Positions 48,074-56,191 of a stretch of 64,000 nt of DNA are shown here, piece by piece. A program made the position numbers and the translations under genes. The notes under the pieces are model-generated. The model did not search any database, was not told the DNA's origin, and worked only from the letters and a program-made list of their open reading frames with translations. Position 1 is the stretch's first letter, and each line of letters starts with the position of its first letter. Location: assembly GCF_038024095.1 (NCBI RefSeq), contig NZ_CP150668.1, positions 496,001-560,000 on the forward strand. Reading direction: 5' to 3'. The stretch is from Polaribacter tangerinus (GTDB lineage Bacteria; Bacteroidota; Bacteroidia; Flavobacteriales; Flavobacteriaceae).

Positions 48074-48688
48074 ATGAAAAAAACAACAATTTTAATAGTA
48101 GTATGTGCTTTGATTTTTAACTTTTCTGCTTGTAAATCAGAAAAAAAAGAAACAAATACCGATAGTAAAAAGAGTGATGCTGCATTTTCTTTAAAAAAAT
48201 CAGAAAATGAAATTAATTTTACTGCTTATAAATACACAGAGAAATTTCCTGTTGGCGGGCAATTCAGACAAGTTAAAATTACTTCTGGTGGAGATGGAAA
48301 CTCTATAAAAGAAGCAATAAACAATACCGAGTTCTCTATTCCTATTAGCAGCTTATTTACGAAAGATTCTGGTAGAGACTATAAAATTCAGAAGTTTTTC
48401 TTTGGTGTTATGGAAAACACTAAATTACTATCAGGAAAATTATCCATAGAAAATGATTCTATTGGTGCAGCTACAATAGTTATGAATGGTGTTTCAAATA
48501 AGATACCTTTTAAATATACTATTAATGAAAACACCTTTGCTATGAATGCAACTATGGATGTAAATAACTGGAACGCCTCTAAAGCTCTTGCATCTCTTAA
48601 CAAAATTTGCGAAGCACTACATACAGGTTCAGATGGTATTACAAAAACATGGAGCGAGGTAGCATTAAATATAAAAGCTAAATTTTAA
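48074..48688 (+). CDS. YceI-like lipoprotein
   Basis: A 204-residue lipoprotein (leader ending FSAC, cysteine about 20). The rest resembles the YceI lipocalin-like fold: INFTAYKYTEKFPVGGQFRQV at the start, paired strands, ATIVMNGVSNKIPFKY in the middle. YceI proteins bind isoprenoid or other apolar ligands. Fits a lipid-related operon tail. A terminator follows. Confidence 0.8.
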   Translation: MKKTTILIVVCALIFNFSACKSEKKETNTDSKKSDAAFSLKKSENEINFTAYKYTEKFPVGGQFRQVKITSGGDGNSIKEAINNTEFSIPISSLFTKDSGRDYKIQKFFFGVMENTKLLSGKLSIENDSIGAATIVMNGVSNKIPFKYTINENTFAMNATMDVNNWNASKALASLNKICEALHTGSDGITKTWSEVALNIKAKF

Positions 48689-48731
48689 TATTTACTAAAA
48701 TTAGGTAACTTACATAAGTAAATTACGAACC

Positions 48732-48770
48732 AAAAAAAGCTAGTGAAATTTAATTCACTAGCTTTTTTTT
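48732..48770. terminator. Bidirectional terminator after the rsfS...YceI operon
   Basis: Perfect 10-bp stem AGCTAGTGAA / TTCACTAGCT (48738-48747 with 48754-48763), loop ATTTAA, A-run before and eight T after. Shared with the convergent TIGR01777 gene. Confidence 0.92.
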
Positions 48771-48791
48771 GAGCTAGCATTTTATATAAAT

Positions 48792-49667
48792 TTAAAGATT
48801 GTTTAAAGCATTTTTTAAGCTCTCATATTTAAAGCTAAAACCTGTATTTTGAATTTTATGAGAAGAGAGCCTACTACCTTCTAATAGAATTATGGCTAAT
48901 TCGCCAAAAATTAACTGTAATAAAAAACTAGGAACACCAATTGGTAAATAAGGTCTTTTAATACTGTTTGCCAATAGTTTAGAAAAGCTCTTACTTGTAT
49001 GATGCTCTGGTGATACTAGATTATAAGCGCCTGAAATATTTTCTTCTACACACTTTATATAAGCAAAACATAAATCATCTATATGAACCCAAGATATGTA
49101 CTGATTTCCGTTACCTAATGGAGATACTACAGGAGTTTTCATTTTCTCTAGTGCGCCTCCTTTTTTAGATAAAACAATGCCTGTTCTTAAAATTGCTACT
49201 CGAATATTTAATTGTAGAAACTGGTTGGCAGCATCTTCCCACTTCTTACAAACCAATCCTAAAAAGTCTTTACCTACAGCATCTTTTTCGTTAAATATTT
49301 TTTCTGAAGTTAGTGCGCCATAATAATTACTACCTGAAGCAGAAATAAAACCTTGTAAAGAAATACCAAGTTCAGTAACCTTGTTAAAAAGTAATTTTGC
49401 AGATGCTACTCTACTATCAATAATAACCTTTTTTCGGTTTTTAGACCAACGCTTATCCGCAATACCAGCACCCGCTAAATGAATTATAAAATCTAAATTT
49501 TCAAGTGCTTTTTCATCAATATAATGGGTGTTTAAATTCCATTTAAACTCATTTGCCTCTTTAGGGTTTCTTGTTAAAACTCTAACTTGATGTTGCCTTT
49601 CAGATAATAATGTAGCCAGCCTTTTTCCTACTAAACCTGTACCACCCGTAATTAAAATGTTTGCCAT
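48792..49667 (-). CDS. TIGR01777 family NAD(P)-dependent epimerase-like protein
   Basis: A 291-residue extended short-chain dehydrogenase. The Rossmann motif GGTGLVGKRL is at 8-17, and HLAGAGIADKRWS is the TIGR01777 (YfcH) signature near 64-76. SASGSNYYG follows with the catalytic tyrosine, and DUF1731 lies at the C-terminus (LPIGVPSFLLQLIFGELA). Biological role unknown; annotated members are often miscalled cell-division inhibitor SulA. Confidence 0.88.
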   Translation of the reverse strand: MANILITGGTGLVGKRLATLLSERQHQVRVLTRNPKEANEFKWNLNTHYIDEKALENLDFIIHLAGAGIADKRWSKNRKKVIIDSRVASAKLLFNKVTELGISLQGFISASGSNYYGALTSEKIFNEKDAVGKDFLGLVCKKWEDAANQFLQLNIRVAILRTGIVLSKKGGALEKMKTPVVSPLGNGNQYISWVHIDDLCFAYIKCVEENISGAYNLVSPEHHTSKSFSKLLANSIKRPYLPIGVPSFLLQLIFGELAIILLEGSRLSSHKIQNTGFSFKYESLKNALNNL

Positions 49668-49727
49668 AATGTAAAATTAAAAAGCAATTATGAAAATAAT
49701 CTAAGAATTTATATAAATTAAAGTTAA

Positions 49728-50309
49728 TTAATGAATGAGTAACAGTGCTACCTCTACTGCTCTTTTTAATTCGTACTCATTTGATTGAATCTTAGAAACT
49801 ACTTTTAAACCGTTGTAAAGTATAAATAATAAGGCAGCTAAAGCTTTTAAATCTTGCGTAGTTGTAAGTTGCCCATTTTCCTTTCCTTTTTTTAAATATT
49901 GATAAAAAATCTGCTCAAATAAGTGTTTATTATTTTCAATAGCAACTGTAAAACCATTATTGTTGGGTATAAGTTCGGTTGTTGTATTTACTACAAAACA
50001 GCCTTTTTTATCTTTGTCTTTAATAGACTCGGCAATCGAATTATTAAACAACTCTTTAAAACCTTCTTTAATATTCGGTCTACTTTCTAAAAAATTAGTT
50101 AGAGCTTCTATATTTTTTTTAGTATAGTACTGAAAAGACTTTTTAAATAATTGTTCCTTATCACCATAAGTAGCATAAATACTAGCTCTATTAATACCTA
50201 AATGACTTACTAAATCTTGAATTGAAGTTGCCGCATATCCTTTTTTCCAAAACAAGTTCATTGCTTTAGTTAAAACTTCATTTTCATCAAATAATTTAAT
50301 TCTAGGCAT
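49728..50309 (-). CDS. TetR/AcrR family repressor
   Basis: A 193-residue regulator started at the ATG 50309 (MPRIKLFDENEV); this is the usual start of the family and places it just after the promoter and operator, unlike the longer frame from 50339. The HTH is at about 26-50: GYAATSIQDLV, then GINRASIYATYGDKEQLF. The C-terminus is a TetR_C-like ligand domain. It lies 75 bp downstream of the SDR gene, both on the minus strand, and palindromes of shared type flank both genes, so it probably represses both. Confidence 0.9.
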   Translation of the reverse strand: MPRIKLFDENEVLTKAMNLFWKKGYAATSIQDLVSHLGINRASIYATYGDKEQLFKKSFQYYTKKNIEALTNFLESRPNIKEGFKELFNNSIAESIKDKDKKGCFVVNTTTELIPNNNGFTVAIENNKHLFEQIFYQYLKKGKENGQLTTTQDLKALAALLFILYNGLKVVSKIQSNEYELKRAVEVALLLIH

Positions 50310-50315
50310 AAAAAA

Positions 50316-50339
50316 GTGGAAACCAAAAATGATTTCCAC
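50316..50339. promoter_or_regulatory. Inverted repeat in the tetR leader
   Basis: GTGGAAA (50316-50322) and TTTCCAC (50333-50339) form a perfect inverted repeat with a 10-bp spacer between the tetR -7 box and its ATG. It may be a second operator or an mRNA hairpin. Confidence 0.45.
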
Positions 50340-50346
50340 AAATATA
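50339..50346 (-). promoter_or_regulatory. -7 box of tetR
   Basis: Minus strand TATATTTG, a perfect TAnnTTTG match, 29 bp before the ATG; the operator-like site 50355-50368 lies in its upstream spacer. Confidence 0.6.
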
Positions 50347-50354
50347 ATTTATTT

Positions 50355-50368
50355 GGAACTTTCATTCC
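50355..50368. promoter_or_regulatory. TetR operator candidate (tetR copy)
   Basis: GGAACTTTCATTCC, same pattern GGAA-N6-TTCy as two copies before the SDR gene. It is within the -33/-7 spacer of the tetR promoter. Confidence 0.5.
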
Positions 50369-50384
50369 GAAAAATGATAAAAAA

Positions 50385-51140
50385 TTAACCTAAAAGAGGA
50401 TTAATTATTATACCACCATCTATGTTGTACTCGCTACCCGTAATAAAAGAAGCATCATCTGAAGCTAAAAAAGTAACAAGCTTTGCAATATCTTGGGTAG
50501 TACCAAAACGTTTTAAAGGAATACGCTCTTGCATAGCGGCTGCAAAATTAGTTAGTTGATTTTCCTCCATACCTGTTTTACCAAATATTGGCGTAGAAAC
50601 TGGACCAGGGTTTACCGAATTTACTCTAATTTTACGAGGTGCTAATTCTGTTGCTGCTGTTTTAGTATAAGAGTTAAGTGCCGCTTTAGAAGCAGCGTAA
50701 ACTGCTGTATTTGGCATACCAGTATATGCATTTATAGATGATAAGTTAATAATTGAAGCGCCATCATTTAAAAAAGGTAAAAATTTTTCGGTAGTAAAGA
50801 AGGCTCCTTTAAAATTAATATCCATTTGATAATCAAACATTTCTTCAGTAATATTGCCAATCGGAGCTGGCTGAAATATTCCTGCATTCACAAATAAAAT
50901 ATCAACTTTTCCTAATTTTTTATGAACTTCAGAAGCCAAATTTTCAATATCAGTAACTTTACTAACATCTGCCACAATACCCAAAACTCCTAATTCATTA
51001 GAAGCCTGTTTTACACGCTCTTTATTTCTGCCAGAAATAACAACTGTAGCGCCATTATCTTTCAACTCTTTTGCGGTTTCAAAACCAATACCACTATTAC
51101 CACCTATTACCACAGCTATTTTTCCTGCTAATTTTGTCAT
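50385..51140 (-). CDS. Short-chain dehydrogenase/reductase (SDR)
   Basis: A 251-residue classical SDR: GGNSGIGFETAKEL at 13-26 (NAD(P) binding), NAG at 86-88, and the catalytic YxxxK in YAASK near 147-151 with serine in the preceding LSSINAY. Cofactor and substrate unknown. It is encoded directly upstream of a TetR regulator and has two operator-like palindromes around its promoter, so it is probably inducible, as with quinone or aldehyde-responsive SDRs (inference). Confidence 0.92.
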   Translation of the reverse strand: MTKLAGKIAVVIGGNSGIGFETAKELKDNGATVVISGRNKERVKQASNELGVLGIVADVSKVTDIENLASEVHKKLGKVDILFVNAGIFQPAPIGNITEEMFDYQMDINFKGAFFTTEKFLPFLNDGASIINLSSINAYTGMPNTAVYAASKAALNSYTKTAATELAPRKIRVNSVNPGPVSTPIFGKTGMEENQLTNFAAAMQERIPLKRFGTTQDIAKLVTFLASDDASFITGSEYNIDGGIIINPLLG

Positions 51141-51168
51141 TTTATATTTTTTTAGTTAAAATTATACT

Positions 51169-51182
51169 AGAACAATCGTTCC
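51169..51182. promoter_or_regulatory. TetR operator candidate, proximal SDR copy
   Basis: AGAACAATCGTTCC, with GAACAATCGTTC containing GAAC/GTTC arms. It lies just downstream of the SDR -7 box, near the transcription start. Confidence 0.55.
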
Positions 51183-51188
51183 AAAAAG

Positions 51189-51221
51189 CAAACATACAAA
51201 TAACAGAACAAACATTCCAAA
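51189..51221 (-). promoter_or_regulatory. SDR promoter (-33 TTTG, -7 TATGTTTG)
   Basis: Minus strand TTTG (51218-51221), 21-bp spacer, TATGTTTG (51189-51196). This is the best full Bacteroidota promoter match in the window. Confidence 0.65.
51205..51218. promoter_or_regulatory. TetR operator candidate, distal SDR copy
   Basis: AGAACAAACATTCC, 36 bp (centre to centre) from the proximal copy. It fills the -33/-7 spacer of the SDR promoter. Confidence 0.5.
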
Positions 51222-51321
51222 TAAAAATAAACTTTTATTATTTTTGTCACTTATCAGAAATAAATATTAAAGCTATGTTAATGTTTTTTTCTACATTTAA
51301 TAAAGCTGTATTTTTATAGTG

Positions 51322-52446
51322 ATGAAAAAAAATAAAAAACGAAAAGGGTTTATCTTTAAAAATTTTGAAGCAAACAAACAAGCTCCATTTGAAATTCTGC
51401 TTGATATTTTTAAAGAACTAATTACACATACCTCAGGAGATTTTGAGGAAGCAATAGATTGGTTGCGTACATTAGATAAAGAATATAAATTAACCGATAA
51501 AAATTACACAATTGAAGACTTTATAGAAGACCTTAAAAAGAAAGGTTTTATTAAAGAAGAGATAAAAGGAAATGGTGCGTTAGGACATAAAATTACTTCA
51601 AAAACAGAACGCGCTATTAGACAGCAAGCACTAAATCAAATATTTGGTAAAATAAAAAAAAGTGGTGCAGGAAACCATAAAAGTAAAAGTATTGGAATTG
51701 GCGATGAACATACAGGTAACTTTAAGCCCTTTGAATTTGGTGATGCGTTAGAAAAAGTATCCATTACAGAGAGTATTAAAAATGCACAAATTAACAACGG
51801 AATCGGTAATTTTTCTATTTCAGAAAATGATTTAGTAGTAGAGGAAACTCAACATAAAAGCCAAATGAGTACTGTGCTAATGATAGATATTAGTCATTCT
51901 ATGATACTTTATGGTGAAGACAGAATTACACCTGCAAAAAAAGTAGCGATGGCGCTTGCAGAGTTAATTACTACAAGATACCCAAAAGACACGTTAGACA
52001 TTATTGTTTTTGGCAACGATGCTTGGTCTATAAAAATAAAAGATTTACCTTATTTACAGGTTGGCCCTTACCATACTAATACTGTAGCTGGGTTAAATTT
52101 AGCAATGGATTTATTGCGTAGAAAGAGAAACACAAACAAACAAATTTTTATGATTACTGATGGCAAACCAAGCTGTTTGCGTTTACCAGACGGTCAATAT
52201 TATAAAAACAGTAATGGGTTAGATCAACACATTGTAAATAAATGTTACGCTATGGCGCAACATGCAAGAAAACTTCATATACCCATTACTACTTTTATGA
52301 TAGCACAAGACCCTTATCTTATGCAATTTGTAAGAGAATTTACTAAAGCAAATCAAGGAAAAGCATTCTACACAGGACTTAAAGGTTTGGGTGAAATGAT
52401 TTTTGAAGATTATGAAAACAATAGAAAAAAGCGAATAAAAGGCTAA
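51322..52446 (+). CDS. von Willebrand factor A (vWA) domain protein
   Basis: A 374-residue cytoplasmic protein (ATG at 51322; the GTG directly before it is less likely). The first 180 residues are helical and unassigned. The vWA domain (about 185-350) has an intact MIDAS: D-I-S-H-S in MIDISHSM, and the threonine and aspartate in MITDGKPS. It is paired with the MoxR-like ATPase gene 50 bp downstream, as in magnesium chelatase BchD/BchI or MoxR/vWA pairs. Target unknown. Confidence 0.87.
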   Translation: MKKNKKRKGFIFKNFEANKQAPFEILLDIFKELITHTSGDFEEAIDWLRTLDKEYKLTDKNYTIEDFIEDLKKKGFIKEEIKGNGALGHKITSKTERAIRQQALNQIFGKIKKSGAGNHKSKSIGIGDEHTGNFKPFEFGDALEKVSITESIKNAQINNGIGNFSISENDLVVEETQHKSQMSTVLMIDISHSMILYGEDRITPAKKVAMALAELITTRYPKDTLDIIVFGNDAWSIKIKDLPYLQVGPYHTNTVAGLNLAMDLLRRKRNTNKQIFMITDGKPSCLRLPDGQYYKNSNGLDQHIVNKCYAMAQHARKLHIPITTFMIAQDPYLMQFVREFTKANQGKAFYTGLKGLGEMIFEDYENNRKKRIKG

Positions 52447-52496
52447 ATTTTAAAAATAAGTAAACAGCAAAAAAGCTAGTTACAAATACAACTTAA

Positions 52497-53963
52497 ATGA
52501 AGTTAGAAAATATAAAAACACTAGGAGAGTTAAAGAAATTAGGCTATACCTCTAAGTCGATAAAAGATGAATTAAGAGAAAACCTAATTCGTAAAATGAA
52601 AAATAAAGAGACAGTTTTTACTGGAGTTTACGGCTATGAAAATACGGTAATACCAGAATTAGAAAGAGCTATATTAAGCAAACATAACATTAATTTACTT
52701 GGACTACGTGGTCAAGCAAAAACAAGGTTAGCAAGGTTAATGGTGAATCTTTTAGACGAATTTATACCTGTAGTAGCCGGTTCAGAAATTAACGACGATC
52801 CTTTACATCCTATTTCTAGATTTGCCAAAGAAAAAATTATAGAAATGGGAGATAAAACTCCTATTTATTGGCTTCACAGAAATGACCGTTTTGCAGAAAA
52901 ACTTGCAACACCAGATGTAACTGTGGCAGACATTATTGGAGATGTTGACCCTATAAAAGCGGCAAATTTAAAACTTTCGTATGCAGATGATCGTGTAATC
53001 CATTATGGAATGATACCTCGAGCAAATCGATGCATATTTGTAATAAACGAATTACCAGATTTACAAGCAAGAATTCAGGTAGCACTATTTAACATTTTAC
53101 AGGAAGGTGATATTCAAATAAGAGGATTTAAACTAAGATTACCCTTAGATTTACAATTTATTTTTACAGCAAATCCAGAGGATTATACAAATAGAGGAAC
53201 CATTGTTACTCCTCTAAAAGATAGAATTGGTTCTCAAATATTAACACATTATCCGGAAGATATAGAAACAGCAAAAAAAATTACGCAACAAGAAGCTGTA
53301 AAAGTAGGCTTACAGAAAGAAACAATTCGTGTTCCTGAGATGGCAAAAGATTTACTTGAACAAGTAGTTTTTGAGGCAAGAAAAAGCGAATATATTGATG
53401 CTAAAAGTGGTGTTAGTGCTCGTTTAAGTATTGCTGCCTTTGAAAATTTGATAAGCACAGCTGAAAGGAGAAAGTTATTAACTGGAGAAGAAATAACCAC
53501 CGTAAGACTCAGCGATTTTGATGGTATTATTCCGGCAATAACCGGAAAGGTAGAATTGGTGTATGAAGGGGAACAAGAAGGCGCTCATGTAGTGGCAGAA
53601 ACACTTATAAAAAGAGCAATTAAAACTTTGTACCCTACCTATTTTCCTGAAATAAAAAAATTAGAGAAACAAACGGAAGAAACACCATATGACCCTATTG
53701 TATCGTGGTTTTTTAATAGTAAAGAAACTTTTGAATTATTAGATGACTTTAGTGAAAAGGACTATAGGGAGTCGTTAGAAAAAATAACTCCATTGTCAGA
53801 TTTTATCAAAAAATACCAACCAAAAACTACTAAAGAAGATAGCTACTTTGTTAAAGAGTTTATACTCTGGGCACTAGTAGAGTTTAAAAAACTAAGTAAA
53901 GAAAGGTTTGTAGAAGGCACAGAGTTTAAAGATCCTTATGGGGGTTTAATGAGTGGTTTATAA
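52497..53963 (+). CDS. MoxR/ChlI-like AAA+ ATPase
   Basis: A 488-residue AAA+ protein. Walker A is GLRGQAKT near 74-81; the Walker B region reads VINELPD, with asparagine where DE is usual, then arginine-rich FNILQEGDIQIRG and the sensor TANPEDYTNRG. The NELPDL variant is a hallmark of this vWA-linked subfamily rather than a defect. The C-terminal 200 residues are helical. With the vWA protein just upstream it likely acts as a chaperone-like metal-insertion or remodelling machine; substrate unknown. Confidence 0.88.
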   Translation: MKLENIKTLGELKKLGYTSKSIKDELRENLIRKMKNKETVFTGVYGYENTVIPELERAILSKHNINLLGLRGQAKTRLARLMVNLLDEFIPVVAGSEINDDPLHPISRFAKEKIIEMGDKTPIYWLHRNDRFAEKLATPDVTVADIIGDVDPIKAANLKLSYADDRVIHYGMIPRANRCIFVINELPDLQARIQVALFNILQEGDIQIRGFKLRLPLDLQFIFTANPEDYTNRGTIVTPLKDRIGSQILTHYPEDIETAKKITQQEAVKVGLQKETIRVPEMAKDLLEQVVFEARKSEYIDAKSGVSARLSIAAFENLISTAERRKLLTGEEITTVRLSDFDGIIPAITGKVELVYEGEQEGAHVVAETLIKRAIKTLYPTYFPEIKKLEKQTEETPYDPIVSWFFNSKETFELLDDFSEKDYRESLEKITPLSDFIKKYQPKTTKEDSYFVKEFILWALVEFKKLSKERFVEGTEFKDPYGGLMSGL

Positions 53964-53991
53964 AAAAAGCAATACGCCTAACTATTTAAAC

Positions 53992-54022
53992 AAAAAAAGC
54001 AACCGTTTTGGTTGCTTTTTTG
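53992..54022. terminator. Bidirectional terminator
   Basis: Stem AGCAACC (53998-54004) and GGTTGCT (54010-54016), loop GTTTT, A-run left and T-run right; between the AAA+ gene and the convergent sensor gene. Confidence 0.9.
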
Positions 54023-54027
54023 TTTAG

Positions 54028-54639
54028 TTAATATTTATTTTCCGTTTTCGAAATATCTTTTTTGAACTTATAAAAAATGGTAAATTGAATTATTGCACCT
54101 ATCAAAATTAAAAAACCTATTTCAATATTAGATATTAAATTATTGTTGTCTAATGACTTTTGTGCTACACTCATTAAATTCTGACTTTCGGACACCTGAA
54201 TAATAGATAAATTATTTAAATCTGTTTCTAAGGCTTGTAAAAACATATTTTCTTCTTCAAAAGATGTACCTTTCTTTTGATTAATTGCTTTTAATTTTTG
54301 AAAATTTTCTTGTAAACTAATAAATGTCTTAGACTCGTTTACCGTTAGCTTAGTAGTAGCAAAAACATCTATTAAAGTTTCAAACTGTTTGTTTGAGATT
54401 GTTTTGTTAAATACAGAATTACTATCAATTAAAAACAATCTTTTTTTATGTACAATATCACTCATTTTGTAAACATAATCTTGTGCCAAAACCCTATCTT
54501 TATGCATGGTAGTAAGTGTTTCTTGTACGGTTTCGAAATGCCTTTTATCAATTCTATTTGTTGCTAAAACTAATAAAAAAACAATGGTTAGTGCCAATCC
54601 AATATTTATACGATTCGAAATTGATAATTTATTTGCCAT
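54028..54639 (-). CDS. Four-helix-bundle MCP-like sensor protein without output domain
   Basis: A 203-residue protein with two membrane helices (residues about 12-27 and 170-192) enclosing a roughly 140-residue helical periplasmic domain of the 4HB_MCP_1 type (helices starting RHFETVQETLTTMHKDR and LIDSNSVFNKTI...). Only about ten residues follow the second helix (KFKKDISKTENKY), so there is no HAMP, kinase or MCP signalling domain. Function unknown. Confidence 0.8.
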   Translation of the reverse strand: MANKLSISNRINIGLALTIVFLLVLATNRIDKRHFETVQETLTTMHKDRVLAQDYVYKMSDIVHKKRLFLIDSNSVFNKTISNKQFETLIDVFATTKLTVNESKTFISLQENFQKLKAINQKKGTSFEEENMFLQALETDLNNLSIIQVSESQNLMSVAQKSLDNNNLISNIEIGFLILIGAIIQFTIFYKFKKDISKTENKY

Positions 54640-54719
54640 TTCTTATTTTGTTAATTAATACATACAATATAATACAAAAAATACTATTTATTATGCGTAA
54701 AAAGTATAATTTATAATTG

Positions 54720-56021
54720 TTAAACTTCTTTTTTATTTGAGAATCTAAGTATAAAATACCCCAGAATAGCCGCTATTAAAGAACCTATAAGAATTCCTAT
54801 TTTAGCAGAACTAATTAATTCTGGTGAATCTGCAAAGGCCAAACTCGCAATAAAAATAGCCATTGTAAAACCTATCCCTGCAATAAATGAAACTCCAATA
54901 ATTTGTCTGAAACTAATATCCGAGGGTAATTGAACTAAATTTAATTTCTTGGCAATAAAAATAACCATTGGTATACCTAGCCCTTTTCCTAAAACTAAAC
55001 AAATAATTATGTTTATAACTAAAGGAACTTCAATAGCTACAGAGCTATCAATTAACACTCCTGCATTTGCAAGTGCAAAAACTGGTATAATAAAGTAAGC
55101 TACCCAACCATGTAAAGCATGTTCTAAGTGCTGTAAAGGCGATTGAAATTTGGTACTCCAATCTTCTAAATCATCCATGTGTTCTATTTGTGCTTTAGAT
55201 AAAATTGGCTTTTCTAAATTTGTAGCATTTTTAATGTCTGTATAAATAGTTTCTAATTGAGCTACGAAAGTGGCTGTTTTAATTTTAGGGCGAATTGGTA
55301 CAGAAAATGCTAAAAGAATTCCTGCAACCGTTGGATGCACGCCCGATTTTAAAAATAAAATCCAAACAACAACTCCAGTAAAAAACAGTACATATTTAGA
55401 ATAAAAACCTTTGTAAGATAAAAAGTATAAAAAGGCCAATAAACCAAGAGCAATTAATAAAAGTGTTGTATTTAGTGCTCCGCTATAAAATATAGCAATT
55501 ACTAAAACAGCTTCAATATCATCTACTATAGCAAAAGCAATTAAAAATACTTTTAAACTTAAGGGAACTCTCTTTCCAAGTGCATTTAGTACTGCTAACG
55601 AAAAAGCAATATCAGTAGCCATCGGTATTCCCCACCCTTTAAATGTAGATGGATTTTCATTTAGTAAAAGATATAGTGCAACCGGAACGATTACACCTCC
55701 TAAAGCACCAAATAATGGAAAAGCTAACTTTTTAACAGAATTTAATTCGCCAATTAATACTTCTCTTTTAATTTCTAAACCAATCAAAAAGAAAAATATG
55801 GCCATTAATCCATCATTTATCCATAAGATTAGAGGTTTTTTAAGTGAAAAATTCTCACCTGAAATTCCAATTTTATAATCCCAAAGTGCTGTATAGGTTT
55901 CAGAAAATCCGGAATTTACCCAAATTAATGCAACTAAGGTGCTTAAAAGTAATAGAATTCCGCTAAAGCCTTCTATTTTAACAAATTTTTGAAAAGGTGT
56001 GATTAGGACATTTTTTATCAT
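54720..56021 (-). CDS. nhaA: Na+/H+ antiporter NhaA
   Basis: A 433-residue antiporter with about 12 helices. The ion-binding aspartate pair is in FAIVDDIEAVLVIA (E. coli D163-D164 equivalent), and other hallmarks are KREVLIGEL and GIPMATDIAFSLAVL. The residue after DDI is glutamate; the family usually has glycine there. The cytoplasmic loop near 250-300 is long and charged. Expected role is sodium and pH balance in salt water. Confidence 0.94.
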   Translation of the reverse strand: MIKNVLITPFQKFVKIEGFSGILLLLSTLVALIWVNSGFSETYTALWDYKIGISGENFSLKKPLILWINDGLMAIFFFLIGLEIKREVLIGELNSVKKLAFPLFGALGGVIVPVALYLLLNENPSTFKGWGIPMATDIAFSLAVLNALGKRVPLSLKVFLIAFAIVDDIEAVLVIAIFYSGALNTTLLLIALGLLAFLYFLSYKGFYSKYVLFFTGVVVWILFLKSGVHPTVAGILLAFSVPIRPKIKTATFVAQLETIYTDIKNATNLEKPILSKAQIEHMDDLEDWSTKFQSPLQHLEHALHGWVAYFIIPVFALANAGVLIDSSVAIEVPLVINIIICLVLGKGLGIPMVIFIAKKLNLVQLPSDISFRQIIGVSFIAGIGFTMAIFIASLAFADSPELISSAKIGILIGSLIAAILGYFILRFSNKKEV

Positions 56022-56130
56022 TAGTTATTTTTTTTATGACTATCAAAGATAGCAATAAATAAAAATTTGGAGAAATTATAAACAGTACCTTAACAAATTT
56101 ACTTTCAATAAAGTATTAAAAATCTAATGC

Positions 56131-56165
56131 AAACAAGCCCATAAATTAATTTTATGGGCTTGTTT
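56131..56165 (-). terminator. Terminator of the subtilase gene
   Basis: Perfect 15-bp stem AAACAAGCCCATAAA / TTTATGGGCTTGTTT, loop TTAAT. Minus-strand reading ends TTTG; moderate tail. Confidence 0.8.
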
Positions 56166-56191
56166 GTTTAAAAGCATTATTATAAGAACTT

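Noticed and set aside
50310..50339. Earlier start for the TetR gene
   Set aside because: It would place the inverted repeat and part of the -7 box inside the coding region; MPRIKLFDENEV is the usual family start.
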